The position numbers and the translations under genes were made by a program. From Yamadazyma tenuis (Eukaryota; Ascomycota; Pichiomycetes; Serinales; Debaryomycetaceae): 64,000 nt of DNA. Location of the stretch: the NCBI RefSeq assembly GCF_029203305.1, contig NC_089465.1, forward strand, positions 558,001 to 622,000, given 5' to 3'. Shown here in pieces: positions 25,821 through 34,384 of the stretch; positions within the stretch are counted from its first letter, which is position 1, and each line of letters starts with the position of its first letter. Below the pieces are notes generated by a model. It saw only the letters and a list, made by a program, of their open reading frames with translations. It was not told the DNA's origin and ran no database searches.

Positions 25821-28430
25821 ATGTGGCCTCACAAAAAGGGACTCGGAGTCCAACTCACGTACGGTGTTAAGGGGCCAGGAATAATCGAGGGAATCTCTTC
25901 CACGAATAGCTTCGGTGGTCTAGAAGCCAAGGTTTCCCATCCTATTCTCGACGAACCTCCATTGGCCCAGCTATCCACAAAAGTGATTACTTTGGTCAAG
26001 AAGCAGACTGACGTACTGAACTTCAAGTATAGAACTCATGATACCAATGAGAAGAAGAGCTCAAAAGCTCTTGCCAAAGAAGTGGACTTGGCCATTCTGA
26101 GTAGACTTTTACAAGCGTATCAAGTTCCATCTGAGATCATTAACAGCAGTGAAGCTTATGATCCTACCTTTGGTAAAACCATAGAATTCTTCCATATAAA
26201 GTCCAAAGTAAGTCATTCATGGAAGCCGTGTGTTGTAGCACACGCGTCAGGATCCATTGGTCATGTCTTGAATGTATCTTTGGTAGAGTCTTCTATTGTT
26301 GACAACAAGAACGATAACACGGTTCCACGATTTCGAAATACCGTGAAACTTGAGCTTGACGAGACCATTAAACAGATAGAGTCATTCAGGCCTCTTGTCA
26401 AGAAGATTCCTGTAACTTCGGACGACCATATACTTGTGAGAACCTCGTCGTGGATTTATGTTATCAATGTGTTTTACAACGCAGATATTCCTGAACCACT
26501 AGTATTGAGTCTTGTCGATAGAATTAATGTGACGGCGTTGAAGGGCCATACACTTGCAGATATGGTGTGGAGTCCTCAATCAAAGTTGAATTTCGTTGTC
26601 ATTGATGTCAAGGGGAACATTTTCAACATGAAATTGAACGGCGTGAAGATAAAACCATACGAAATAACATTAGAGGATGAAGCAGAAGAACAGCAACGGA
26701 TATTCGACAATACATTACAGCTTTCCAACTGGAGGAAGGTTCTTTGGCCCAAGAAGTCAGTCATATTTGTGTCTACGAGAACCTCGTTTCTAGAGATTGA
26801 TCTCGATACCAGAAGCTCCCAAAAACTAATTACGGCGGAAACATGGTCTCGAATAAGAGATATCGATATTCCAAGGGGGCAGGCAAAGTACATGTTTATA
26901 TTGACTTCAAGAGAGATCATTTGGCTTGACATCTCCGAAGAACCTAAGAGGCTCATTTCATGGAAGCATTTCTTAAATGAGAAGGACCCATCTTTGCGAC
27001 TAACCGTCACTCCTACCGGAGACAAGTTCCATTGCCTCATCTTTTGTCAGTCATCTCCGTTGGTTCTTTGTTGCAGTTTTGGTGTGAAAAATGAGAACCC
27101 TTTCTGCTTGTCTTCCCCATCTTTAGTGTATCTCCAGGGCAAAGAAGTGCCTCTTCAACATTTATCTTTGATTCCACTCACAAAGGGCTTTTATCGTAAA
27201 GGTCGATCTGCATCGACCAAGAAGGATGGAGAAGATGTGTTTGGATTATTTGAATTAAGGCTGAATTTAGAGCTTAATTTTAATACGCTTGCACCTGGAA
27301 ACATCAAACTGCTGGAGAAGAGAAACGAGACAAAATCAATTGATTTTGATGTTCTTTTGGGTCAGGTAGAAACTGACTCTATTCGACCATATAGAGGGAC
27401 ATACTTTGATCATCTTACCAAGAAGGATATGCTTCCATTTGTCGAAGGCCTCACGCAGTATAAAGTCCCATACGATTATGCCGAGGTGGAAGCCATCCAG
27501 GAATATGCGTTCAAGTTGGGAGAAGGAACTGACAGAGTTATCGATGAAGAGATACAACGAAAACTGGGAGAAAGAGTCATCAAACCATCGTACTTGTCAT
27601 TATTGGACTTATCTAATGAAATTCCTAAATATATCAAGAGACCCGAAGAGCTTGATACGATGCTTGAGCAATTGCAGGAATTTTACTCGAGCAAAAGCAT
27701 TGCATTAGCAAACACTACTAATACTTATTTCGACAACTCCAAGCTAGTATCCCAACCACCCAGCGAAAAAACAGCCCTTGCTGTTTACAAACACTTGAAG
27801 CACAAATACTACCTGAGAAGCGAAATCAAGCCTCAAACCAGGTCCAGCACCGTCAAGCGATTGGCCAATTTAATGGTGTTGAACTCAGTCAAAGTCAAGC
27901 CAAGAGACTTGGCAAGTCATTATGCTGTTTTGGCAGATGAGGAATACGACTTGGCATGCTCTAGCACAAAAGCCATTTTGAATGATTGGGACACGGATTA
28001 TACCGACAACAATACTATCACCACTGTCATTGACCAGTTCAGTGCACAAAGAGGCACACCGCCTGAGTACTCGGCTCCTTCAATTGTCATTACGTCTCAG
28101 GATACGTCCACTCAGAAGAACCAAAAGTCAAAGAAGAACAACATGAGAAAGAAGGTACTCAATTCACAGTTTGCGCAGTCCCAGACACAAGTCCCAACCC
28201 TCGTGGATACGCCGGCCAGTTCGCAACAGAATGGAGACACGTTCCATCTCAGCAGCTCGTCTCCTCTGTCACAATCACTGTCACAACCGTCCCAAACTCA
28301 ATCACAGCCTTTGTCGCTGCTACCACTGTCACAGTCAGTACCGACACAATCGTACTTGCTGTCTCAGAAAAGAAAGCCTTCCTCGAACCACAAACACAAG
28401 AAGAAGAAAAAGAAGCTTGCCTTCGCTTGA
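25821..28430 (+). CDS. RRN6: RNA polymerase I core factor subunit Rrn6 (869 aa)
   Basis: Similarity to S. cerevisiae Rrn6 (894 residues) is visible along the protein: the N-terminal L-G-V-Q-L-T-Y-G-V-K-G-P-G, FDPT-like AYDPTFG, the propeller segment ETWSRIRDIDI, LTSREIIWLDIS and RLISWKHFLNEKDPSLRLTV. The C-terminal Ser/Gln-rich tail ends in a basic block KHKKKKKKLAFA, like the KKKKKRIRGFG end of Rrn6. Rrn6 forms Core Factor with Rrn7 and Rrn11 and binds the rDNA core promoter in the nucleolus. The ATG is the first in frame and follows a 102-bp divergent promoter. Confidence 0.88.
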   Translation: MWPHKKGLGVQLTYGVKGPGIIEGISSTNSFGGLEAKVSHPILDEPPLAQLSTKVITLVKKQTDVLNFKYRTHDTNEKKSSKALAKEVDLAILSRLLQAYQVPSEIINSSEAYDPTFGKTIEFFHIKSKVSHSWKPCVVAHASGSIGHVLNVSLVESSIVDNKNDNTVPRFRNTVKLELDETIKQIESFRPLVKKIPVTSDDHILVRTSSWIYVINVFYNADIPEPLVLSLVDRINVTALKGHTLADMVWSPQSKLNFVVIDVKGNIFNMKLNGVKIKPYEITLEDEAEEQQRIFDNTLQLSNWRKVLWPKKSVIFVSTRTSFLEIDLDTRSSQKLITAETWSRIRDIDIPRGQAKYMFILTSREIIWLDISEEPKRLISWKHFLNEKDPSLRLTVTPTGDKFHCLIFCQSSPLVLCCSFGVKNENPFCLSSPSLVYLQGKEVPLQHLSLIPLTKGFYRKGRSASTKKDGEDVFGLFELRLNLELNFNTLAPGNIKLLEKRNETKSIDFDVLLGQVETDSIRPYRGTYFDHLTKKDMLPFVEGLTQYKVPYDYAEVEAIQEYAFKLGEGTDRVIDEEIQRKLGERVIKPSYLSLLDLSNEIPKYIKRPEELDTMLEQLQEFYSSKSIALANTTNTYFDNSKLVSQPPSEKTALAVYKHLKHKYYLRSEIKPQTRSSTVKRLANLMVLNSVKVKPRDLASHYAVLADEEYDLACSSTKAILNDWDTDYTDNNTITTVIDQFSAQRGTPPEYSAPSIVITSQDTSTQKNQKSKKNNMRKKVLNSQFAQSQTQVPTLVDTPASSQQNGDTFHLSSSSPLSQSLSQPSQTQSQPLSLLPLSQSVPTQSYLLSQKRKPSSNHKHKKKKKKLAFA

Positions 28431-28445
28431 ACTTGTAACATTATG

Positions 28446-28533
28446 TATCATTAATAGCAGTACAATATATCAGCTTATAGCAGAAGTAGTATCATTAATA
28501 GCAGTACAATATATCAGCTTATAGCAGAAGTAG
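28446..28533. repeat. Perfect 44-bp tandem duplication covering the 3' end of MZT1
   Basis: Copies 28446-28489 and 28490-28533 are identical. The second copy contains the last codons and the stop of MZT1 (minus strand). The first copy lies between the two convergent stops of RRN6 and MZT1. Confidence 0.95.
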
Positions 28534-28693
28534 TCTCATTTTTTATCAGCAAGATATCCCTGGCAAGCTGCTTGGGGTCGACACCTTGGTCGAGCAATTT
28601 GATACACAACTGTAACGTCACGTCATCCACTTCATCGACGTTCAATAGTCTGACTAGCTCTGTTACCATGGAATTGGCGTTTTCGTGAGACAT
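28514..28693 (-). CDS. MZT1: Mitotic-spindle organising protein 1 (Mzt1/MOZART1, 59 aa)
   Basis: The 59-residue product starting at MSHENANS is a complete MOZART1 protein. Its helical core ELVRLLNVDEVDDVTLQLCI followed by KLLDQGVDPKQLARDI matches the family pattern (E-I-S-R-I-L-N-T-G-L-D, L-S-I-C-V-x-L-C-E-Q-G-I-N-P-E-A-L). Mzt1 binds the N-terminus of gamma-tubulin complex proteins and helps attach and activate the gamma-tubulin complex at the spindle pole body. S. cerevisiae lacks it but Candida and fission yeast have it. The frame extends 35 codons upstream to another ATG, but that part is hydrophobic, has no family counterpart and runs toward the TRP5 stop, so I start at 28693. The last codons come from a 44-bp tandem duplication. 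Confidence 0.87.
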   Translation of the reverse strand: MSHENANSMVTELVRLLNVDEVDDVTLQLCIKLLDQGVDPKQLARDILLIKNETTSAIS

Positions 28694-28857
28694 GTTGTTT
28701 GGAAAAACATTTCTGAAGTCGCGGTTGCAAGAAGTAGTCACTACAGACAGCACTAAGAATATTGACAACCACATACACACTTGGCTACCATTCATCACAA
28801 ACTACACATCACAACCAGAAACTAAATCACTAAAACTATCTAAAACTACATCTTTCA

Positions 28858-30957
28858 CTATTTGGTTGGATCAGCTTCAAATCTCAAGTCCCAACCAATC
28901 TCAGGTCCTAACTTAGGCAAGTTCTCGGCCACACTCTGAACGTCCTTATCACCTCTTCCAGACAAGTTAATTACAATGTGTTGATCTTTAGACATGGTTT
29001 TGGCCAATTCAACCCCTCCATATATAGCATGGGACGACTCTAAAGCAGGAATGATTCCCTCTAATTGAGACAACAACTTGAATCCAAGCAATGCCTGAGC
29101 ATCGGTGGCGCCCACAAATTCGGCTCTTCCGGTACTTTTCCAGAACGCCAACTCAGGTCCCACACCCGGGTAATCAAGACCAGCAGATATCGAGTGAGTA
29201 TCATGAACCTGACCATCACTGTCTTGTAAGACATAAGTTCTAACCCCATGGAAAACACCTGGTTGTCCAGCCGTCAAGGTGGCAGAATGTCTTTCGGTGT
29301 CCAAACCGTCTCCAGCAGCCTCCACACCTAGCATCTTCACCGAAATATCTTTTTCAAATGGCGAGAACATACCGGTGGAATTGGAACCACCTCCAACACA
29401 TGCCACCACCGCATCTGGTAATTTACCATTGTTCAATTCCTTGAACTGCTGCTTGGTTTCGTTCCCAATAACACTTTGGAAAGTTCTCACCAATGTTGGA
29501 TAAGGGTGAGGACCAATGGCCGAACCCACCACGTAATGGGTGGTTTGTAAATGAGATACCCAGTATCTAAAGGCCTCGGACGTGGCATCTCTCAAGGTTT
29601 GGGTTCCGTTGGTAACAGCAATCACCTTGGCACCCAAGATTCTCATTCTGAATACATTCAAGGCTTGACGTCTCACATCTTCGGCTCCCATAAAAACCGT
29701 ACACTCCAACCCAAACTTGGCACAAGCAGTGGCCGTTGCAACTCCATGCTGACCAGCACCGGTCTCGGCAATAACCTTGGACTTACCCAACCGCTTGGCA
29801 ATCAATACCTGGGCCAAAGCGTTATTGATTTTGTGAGATCCCGTATGATTGAGGTCTTCTCTCTTCAACCAAATTTGGGCTCCTCCAGCGTACTCAGTCA
29901 ACCGATCGGCTTTGTGGAGCGAAGAAGGACGGCCTATGTATGAGTACAATCCTTTGAACTCATCCCAGAATCCAGGGTCGGCGATGGCACTTTCAAACCC
30001 TTGTTCCAACTCGGCCAAACAGGTGTACATGGCTTCAGGTACAAACTGACCTCCAAAATCCCCAAACTTGGGATTGTGTTTGTGGCTTTCTTCAAGCACT
30101 GGCACCAACTCTTTCGCCAGTTTCGTGGTGTTGGCGTAACTGGTGGGGGGGACTGCCACGTAGTTTTCACCCAAAATATCTCTTGCAAACTGGTAGGCAG
30201 CTTGACCTCTAGTTCCAGGAGCTGAATCTCCCATGAGGGTGATGAATTTGGATCCAATCACCACGGCATCGGCATCTTTTCCAACTTGTAAAAAGTGTTC
30301 TCTAGTAGAAACCCCAAACCCGACAGCTAATGGAGACCCGTTGGCATACTTTCTTACTCGAGCACATAACTCGGGAATCCCCAAAGAAACCTCCGTCAGG
30401 GCACCGGTTGGGGCCATTCTCGATACCACATAGATGAACAGGTCGGCGATTTCACCCAACACCTTCAACCGAGCGTCGGTGGTGGCGGGGGCCACGAGTG
30501 GCACGTACGTCAAACCGTACTTGGAACAAGTGGACCTAAACTGAATGGCTTCTTGAGGAGGCAAGTCCACCACGATATATCCATCAGCTCCCGCGGCGGC
30601 GGTGTCACGGATCATCTGTTCTTCACCGTACTTTAAGATCGGGTTGTAGTAGCCCATCAAAATAATTGGAATCGTTACTCCAGCAGCTCTGGCTTGACGA
30701 ACCAATTCCAAGCACTTGGGAACCGTCACTCCGTTTTCCAAGGCCTTGACGTTGGCCACCTGGATGGTGGGGCCATCAGCAATCGGATCGGAGAAGGGTA
30801 CACCCAACTCGACAATGTCAGCACCACCTTTTTGTAAACCTTGTAAAATAGGTACTGTGTCTTCAACGGTTGGGAAACCAGCGGTGATAAAGGTCACAAG
30901 AGCATTACGGTTCTCTTTCTTGCACCTTTCGAACGTGTCTTTCAAAGCGGATGACAT
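28858..30957 (-). CDS. TRP5: Bifunctional tryptophan synthase (699 aa)
   Basis: The alpha domain (about 1-265, with FITAGFPTVEDT, ELGVPFSDPIADGP, YIVVDLPPQEA) is fused to the beta domain (about 300-699). The fusion is the fungal arrangement of Trp5 (707 residues in S. cerevisiae). The pyridoxal-phosphate lysine is Lys376 in HTGSHKINN, and GGGSNSTGMF binds the phosphate. The enzyme converts indole-3-glycerol phosphate and serine to tryptophan in the cytosol. A TGAGTCA heptamer about 85 bp before the ATG suggests general amino acid control by Gcn4. Confidence 0.98.
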   Translation of the reverse strand: MSSALKDTFERCKKENRNALVTFITAGFPTVEDTVPILQGLQKGGADIVELGVPFSDPIADGPTIQVANVKALENGVTVPKCLELVRQARAAGVTIPIILMGYYNPILKYGEEQMIRDTAAAGADGYIVVDLPPQEAIQFRSTCSKYGLTYVPLVAPATTDARLKVLGEIADLFIYVVSRMAPTGALTEVSLGIPELCARVRKYANGSPLAVGFGVSTREHFLQVGKDADAVVIGSKFITLMGDSAPGTRGQAAYQFARDILGENYVAVPPTSYANTTKLAKELVPVLEESHKHNPKFGDFGGQFVPEAMYTCLAELEQGFESAIADPGFWDEFKGLYSYIGRPSSLHKADRLTEYAGGAQIWLKREDLNHTGSHKINNALAQVLIAKRLGKSKVIAETGAGQHGVATATACAKFGLECTVFMGAEDVRRQALNVFRMRILGAKVIAVTNGTQTLRDATSEAFRYWVSHLQTTHYVVGSAIGPHPYPTLVRTFQSVIGNETKQQFKELNNGKLPDAVVACVGGGSNSTGMFSPFEKDISVKMLGVEAAGDGLDTERHSATLTAGQPGVFHGVRTYVLQDSDGQVHDTHSISAGLDYPGVGPELAFWKSTGRAEFVGATDAQALLGFKLLSQLEGIIPALESSHAIYGGVELAKTMSKDQHIVINLSGRGDKDVQSVAENLPKLGPEIGWDLRFEADPTK

Positions 30958-31255
30958 GTTTATTTTGATGTGGATGAGGAGGTGATTATCGTGGGCTTAT
31001 ATGCTTTTTTCTTCGGTCCACTTGAGCTGGGGAATTTTTCATGAGTCAGTTCAGGGTAACCGCGATTGTGAATTAAGTTGGTGATAGTGAAAAGATTAGG
31101 TATTACCCAGAAAAGTGGATAGAGGCCAAAACTGTGGACTTATTGAAGGAAATATCTACGAAAGCGTTAGTGAAGTTAAACATTTATTCGTTATTCGTCA
31201 ATTACAGGATTTGTGCTACCTTAAGTTTCTTGCTGTTTTAATCAGCAGAGCCAGT
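30958..31255 (-). other. TRP5 promoter region
   Basis: This 298-bp region lies between the TRP5 start and the stop of the next minus-strand gene, so it serves as TRP5 promoter. Apart from the Gcn4-type site no further feature was identified. Confidence 0.6.
31042..31048. promoter_or_regulatory. Gcn4-type site TGAGTCA upstream of TRP5
   Basis: The heptamer TGAGTCA (the TGACTCA consensus on the other strand) sits 85 bp upstream of the TRP5 ATG. Gcn4 activation of tryptophan biosynthesis is established in yeast and Candida, so function here is likely. Confidence 0.65.
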
Positions 31256-31624
31256 TTATCGTTTGACTGGCTTCACCTTGGCCTTATCGTTTTTCAAGTT
31301 CTGCGGAAGAACCTCCACTTCATGGCCAAGTTTGATCTGTGACAAGTTGATTATGGGAAGTAGTTTGTTGTACTGAGCACAGTACTCTTTGATGCTATTC
31401 TGGACAACCTTCAATTTCCCGGCCACCAGGCGGTAGTAGTCCTGTTGGTTAGAACCTTCAGGTATGGTGGCCAATGCCCGGATGAACACCGACATGTCAT
31501 TTCGAAGAACGTTTATCTCGTATTTCAACCGGTCGATTTCGCTGTAGATGAGCTGGGGATCGATTCGACCCGACGTGATATCATCGATTTTGATCCCCTC
31601 GGGAAACTTGGAGCTGGTGTTCAT
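31256..31624 (-). CDS. Small coiled-coil protein of unknown function, weak resemblance to Mediator Med11 (122 aa)
   Basis: The product is mainly helical, with heptad-like hydrophobics from about 25 to 90 (LIYSEIDRLKYEINVLRNDM, LVAGKLKVVQNSIKEY). It ends in a basic tail KNDKAKVKPVKR. The segment LLPIINLSQIKLGHEVEVL resembles LLPINVNKKALGQDTEKM of S. cerevisiae Med11, and the preceding two-helix layout is compatible. The match is short and I give it low weight. Other small subunits of coiled-coil complexes remain possible. The first ATG is 31624; the frame runs 14 codons further upstream without one. Confidence 0.65.
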   Translation of the reverse strand: MNTSSKFPEGIKIDDITSGRIDPQLIYSEIDRLKYEINVLRNDMSVFIRALATIPEGSNQQDYYRLVAGKLKVVQNSIKEYCAQYNKLLPIINLSQIKLGHEVEVLPQNLKNDKAKVKPVKR

Positions 31625-31741
31625 TGGATGTGGGTGTATGGGTCGGACTTTGGCTGCTGTGAACAACTGGTCAAGAAAGATGTTCTGTACAAGTGTTGAA
31701 CAACAGAAAAATCGTCATGGCGCGCATATGTTCTTGGCTCA

Positions 31742-32758
31742 CTACGCTCGCTGGGCTCGCTCTTTGATAATCACATTAGTACCATCCACACGCCACAGAA
31801 CCTGCTCTGAATCGATCAAGGCATCTACTCCAACACCATTGGGAAGAACCTCTTCGTTCAAAAACCGCTTATCGAGTGTGAAGTATGACTTTTGTATGGC
31901 TGCAATTGTGGCCTCCACCATGGCTGTGAGACCGAACCGCATTATTTTAGATCGGGCATTGTCAGTCTCGGAGTTGTATAACTTACACCATGTGAAGTAG
32001 CTTTTGGAGTAGTAGCTCATTATCACCTTTAGAAGCTCGGGCTGTTCATTTTTCTTGAAATATCGCATATACGTCTCCACAGCCCTTGTGTGGTGATTGT
32101 TGAAGTGTGATAGGTGAAGCACTAGGAGCGAGGCTGATTCTTCGACTTCGTTTGGTGAGAGAAGCTTGATAGTGTCTTGCCCAAGAAGGTAGTTTATCGA
32201 CGGCACGTACGTCTGGTAGTAGCCAATCGAAGCCGATATTCTCACTGAGAAGAGAAACACCTTGACAGAGAACGCATCTGGCTTGGAATTCAAAAGTGCT
32301 TCTCTCAATTTCCTCAAGGACAAAAGGATCGAGTCTATGGTGACAGAAGTTTCTAGTTTGGGGTCTTTTTGTGGCGTGCTTGGTTCCTGATCCACGAATT
32401 CACGTAGTTGTTTGCTCAAGGATAAGGTGGAAGAACTCTCGCAGTAACTCACAAACTTCTCGATTATAGTGGCCAAGTACGCTTCTCGCTCTACACGGCT
32501 TTTCTGAAGCCGGTTATCTTCGCCTCTACTGACAAATCCATACTCCAGGCGACCTCTACCCATGGTTGGATCAGGCTTAGAAAACCTGGCAGCTCGCTGG
32601 TTTAGCTTCTGTTGTTCCTTGTCATCGGCCACCAACGTATCGGCTGAGTCCACTACCAGATGAGATGAGGATGTTCTTTCCAAGTCTCTGTTGGTACCAC
32701 GTCTCAGGCCCTCACGTGCACGCAGTCCTCTCCAATTCCATTTCCCAGAACTGCTCAT
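31742..32758 (-). CDS. PCI / SAC3-GANP-like helical protein (338 aa)
   Basis: The N-terminal 90 residues are Arg-rich and probably disordered (GKWNWRGLRAREGLRRG). The remainder is all helical. The stretch from about 215 to 315 has the feel of the SAC3/GANP-PCI fold found in Thp3 and Sac3: SASLLVLHLSHFNNHHTRAV, YYSKSYFTWCKLYNSE, then an Arg-containing helix and AIQKSYFTLDKRFLNEEVLP. If correct it would act in transcription-coupled mRNA processing or export, but I did not find a decisive motif. An alternative start 17 codons upstream (ATG at 32809) is possible. I prefer the second Met because it leaves a normal leader after the MFS gene stop. Confidence 0.6.
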   Translation of the reverse strand: MSSSGKWNWRGLRAREGLRRGTNRDLERTSSSHLVVDSADTLVADDKEQQKLNQRAARFSKPDPTMGRGRLEYGFVSRGEDNRLQKSRVEREAYLATIIEKFVSYCESSSTLSLSKQLREFVDQEPSTPQKDPKLETSVTIDSILLSLRKLREALLNSKPDAFSVKVFLFSVRISASIGYYQTYVPSINYLLGQDTIKLLSPNEVEESASLLVLHLSHFNNHHTRAVETYMRYFKKNEQPELLKVIMSYYSKSYFTWCKLYNSETDNARSKIMRFGLTAMVEATIAAIQKSYFTLDKRFLNEEVLPNGVGVDALIDSEQVLWRVDGTNVIIKERAQRA

Positions 32759-32878
32759 ATTACAATCACAAACAGAAAACCATCGCGAATTGTCTACAAT
32801 GAAAAGCATTGGGTTGGCAATAAATACTTTTAATTAATATGTACACGTAGTGAAGTAAAGAGCGGGGGCGGGCCCGAA

Positions 32879-34357
32879 TCACAACGGTTTATACTCACGG
32901 GGGCTCTTCGAAAGCCAACGAAATCCAAAGTTTAACACCCCGACTACCACCACACACAACACGGTCACCACCATATCAAGTCTAAAAATAGACTTATAGC
33001 ACCCACTTCCACTGGAACAAATATGTGAGCCATCAGAGGCAATGAAGGAGTTGGAGTCGAAAATGTTACCAAAAAGCTTGGTGAAATAGAAACTAGGAAG
33101 AATGGGTGCAAGTCCCACAAACCCCCAGTTGGAGGAGAAGTTATCCATACCAAAGAAGTCTCCTATAATGATGGGCATAAGGCAGAAGGTGAACCCGTAG
33201 AAGAAGCCCGTGAGCAAAGACATCCACGTCAATTTTGTGTAGTCCTCGATCTGGTAGCCCATGATTTGGGTGATAGTCAAGCCTATAGCGGGTACAAACA
33301 AAAGCCAAGACCTTCTTTTATGAAATGACTGGCTAATGATATCTCCACATATCCCAGACACCAACCGACCAATACAGTTGGTTGCTGACAATAGCCCAAC
33401 GTGAAGTTGTTGGTTTTTTTGTATCAATGCTTCCAAGTGAGCACGAGCCTCTTCTGAAATAGTCGAGTCAAACGTAATACCAGCCGTCACCAATGCCTTT
33501 ACTATGTAGCCCACCGAATAAATGTACATTTGTCCCATGGCTGCGAGGAATCCTGTGAGAAAGAAGAGGATCCAGAACTTAGAAGAAGCAAATATACTGC
33601 CCAGTTCCACCTCATCAATTAATGTGCCACTGCCACTAGCTTTGGGGAGTGCGATTGGCAGGGCCAAGCCTACTGCAGGACTTCCAGGACTGTGCCCTAA
33701 CACAGGTGACCGCAAGATCGACATTTCAATGCCCGAAGCAGAAATGGTCTTTCTGTGGACCACTCCCCGCAGACTATGTTCACCATCGGCCATGAACACA
33801 CTGGGAGAACACAAACAGAAAATAGCCATGGATGAGTATGCCAAAAACCCAAGAAATCGAGACGTGTCTCCTGGGAAAAACACCGATCCTATTACCGAGT
33901 AGAACAAAGCACTAAGACCATATAAAGCCAATGGCAACGAAGTAGCAACTCCCCTGATGCTGGGGAAGCTCACAGCACAGCACTTCAAGCAAGCAGAATT
34001 AATGAAGGTCAGGCCCATTCCCACCATAAACAAAAGCAAATTGGATACCGGCAAACTTGAGTAAATGATATCAAACTGTTTTTTTAATCCTAAGTATCCC
34101 AGAAAGATGAAGACCCCGCCGATTATCATGGCCCAACTATATCCCGACCGGTCTACAACTTTACCAGAAATGGGACCGGCTATAGCCACGCCAATGGTGC
34201 CTGCCAACGCAATTTTTGATGAATCTGTCACGGAGTAGCCTAGCTGAGCAGCGAATTGTGGACTGTAAGATGAATAAAGGTACATCGTCCCACAAATGAG
34301 CCCCAAAAACGTACATGATAGTAGCACAAACGACTTCCTAACTGTCAGCAGCACCAT
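32879..34357 (-). CDS. Nodulin-like major facilitator transporter, YMR155W family (492 aa)
   Basis: Twelve hydrophobic segments in two halves separated by a hydrophilic loop (about 195-260) indicate an MFS transporter. The N-terminus GTMYLYSSYSPQFAAQLGYS, the loop 2 motif GKVVDRSG and the segment RGVATSLPLALYGLSALFYS match the nodulin-like fungal group with YMR155W and, more distantly, Mch1. The substrate is unknown. It is divergent from FMT1, and the two first ATGs are only 27 bp apart. Confidence 0.85.
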   Translation of the reverse strand: MVLLTVRKSFVLLSCTFLGLICGTMYLYSSYSPQFAAQLGYSVTDSSKIALAGTIGVAIAGPISGKVVDRSGYSWAMIIGGVFIFLGYLGLKKQFDIIYSSLPVSNLLLFMVGMGLTFINSACLKCCAVSFPSIRGVATSLPLALYGLSALFYSVIGSVFFPGDTSRFLGFLAYSSMAIFCLCSPSVFMADGEHSLRGVVHRKTISASGIEMSILRSPVLGHSPGSPAVGLALPIALPKASGSGTLIDEVELGSIFASSKFWILFFLTGFLAAMGQMYIYSVGYIVKALVTAGITFDSTISEEARAHLEALIQKNQQLHVGLLSATNCIGRLVSGICGDIISQSFHKRRSWLLFVPAIGLTITQIMGYQIEDYTKLTWMSLLTGFFYGFTFCLMPIIIGDFFGMDNFSSNWGFVGLAPILPSFYFTKLFGNIFDSNSFIASDGSHICSSGSGCYKSIFRLDMVVTVLCVVVVGVLNFGFRWLSKSPREYKPL

Positions 34358-34384
34358 GGTTTATGAACGAGCCTGTGGGGTGAT

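Noticed and set aside
28694..28798. N-terminal extension of MZT1 with a hydrophobic signal-like run
   Set aside because: Mzt1 proteins start just before the helical core; the extension has no family match and the inner ATG at 28693 gives a normal size.
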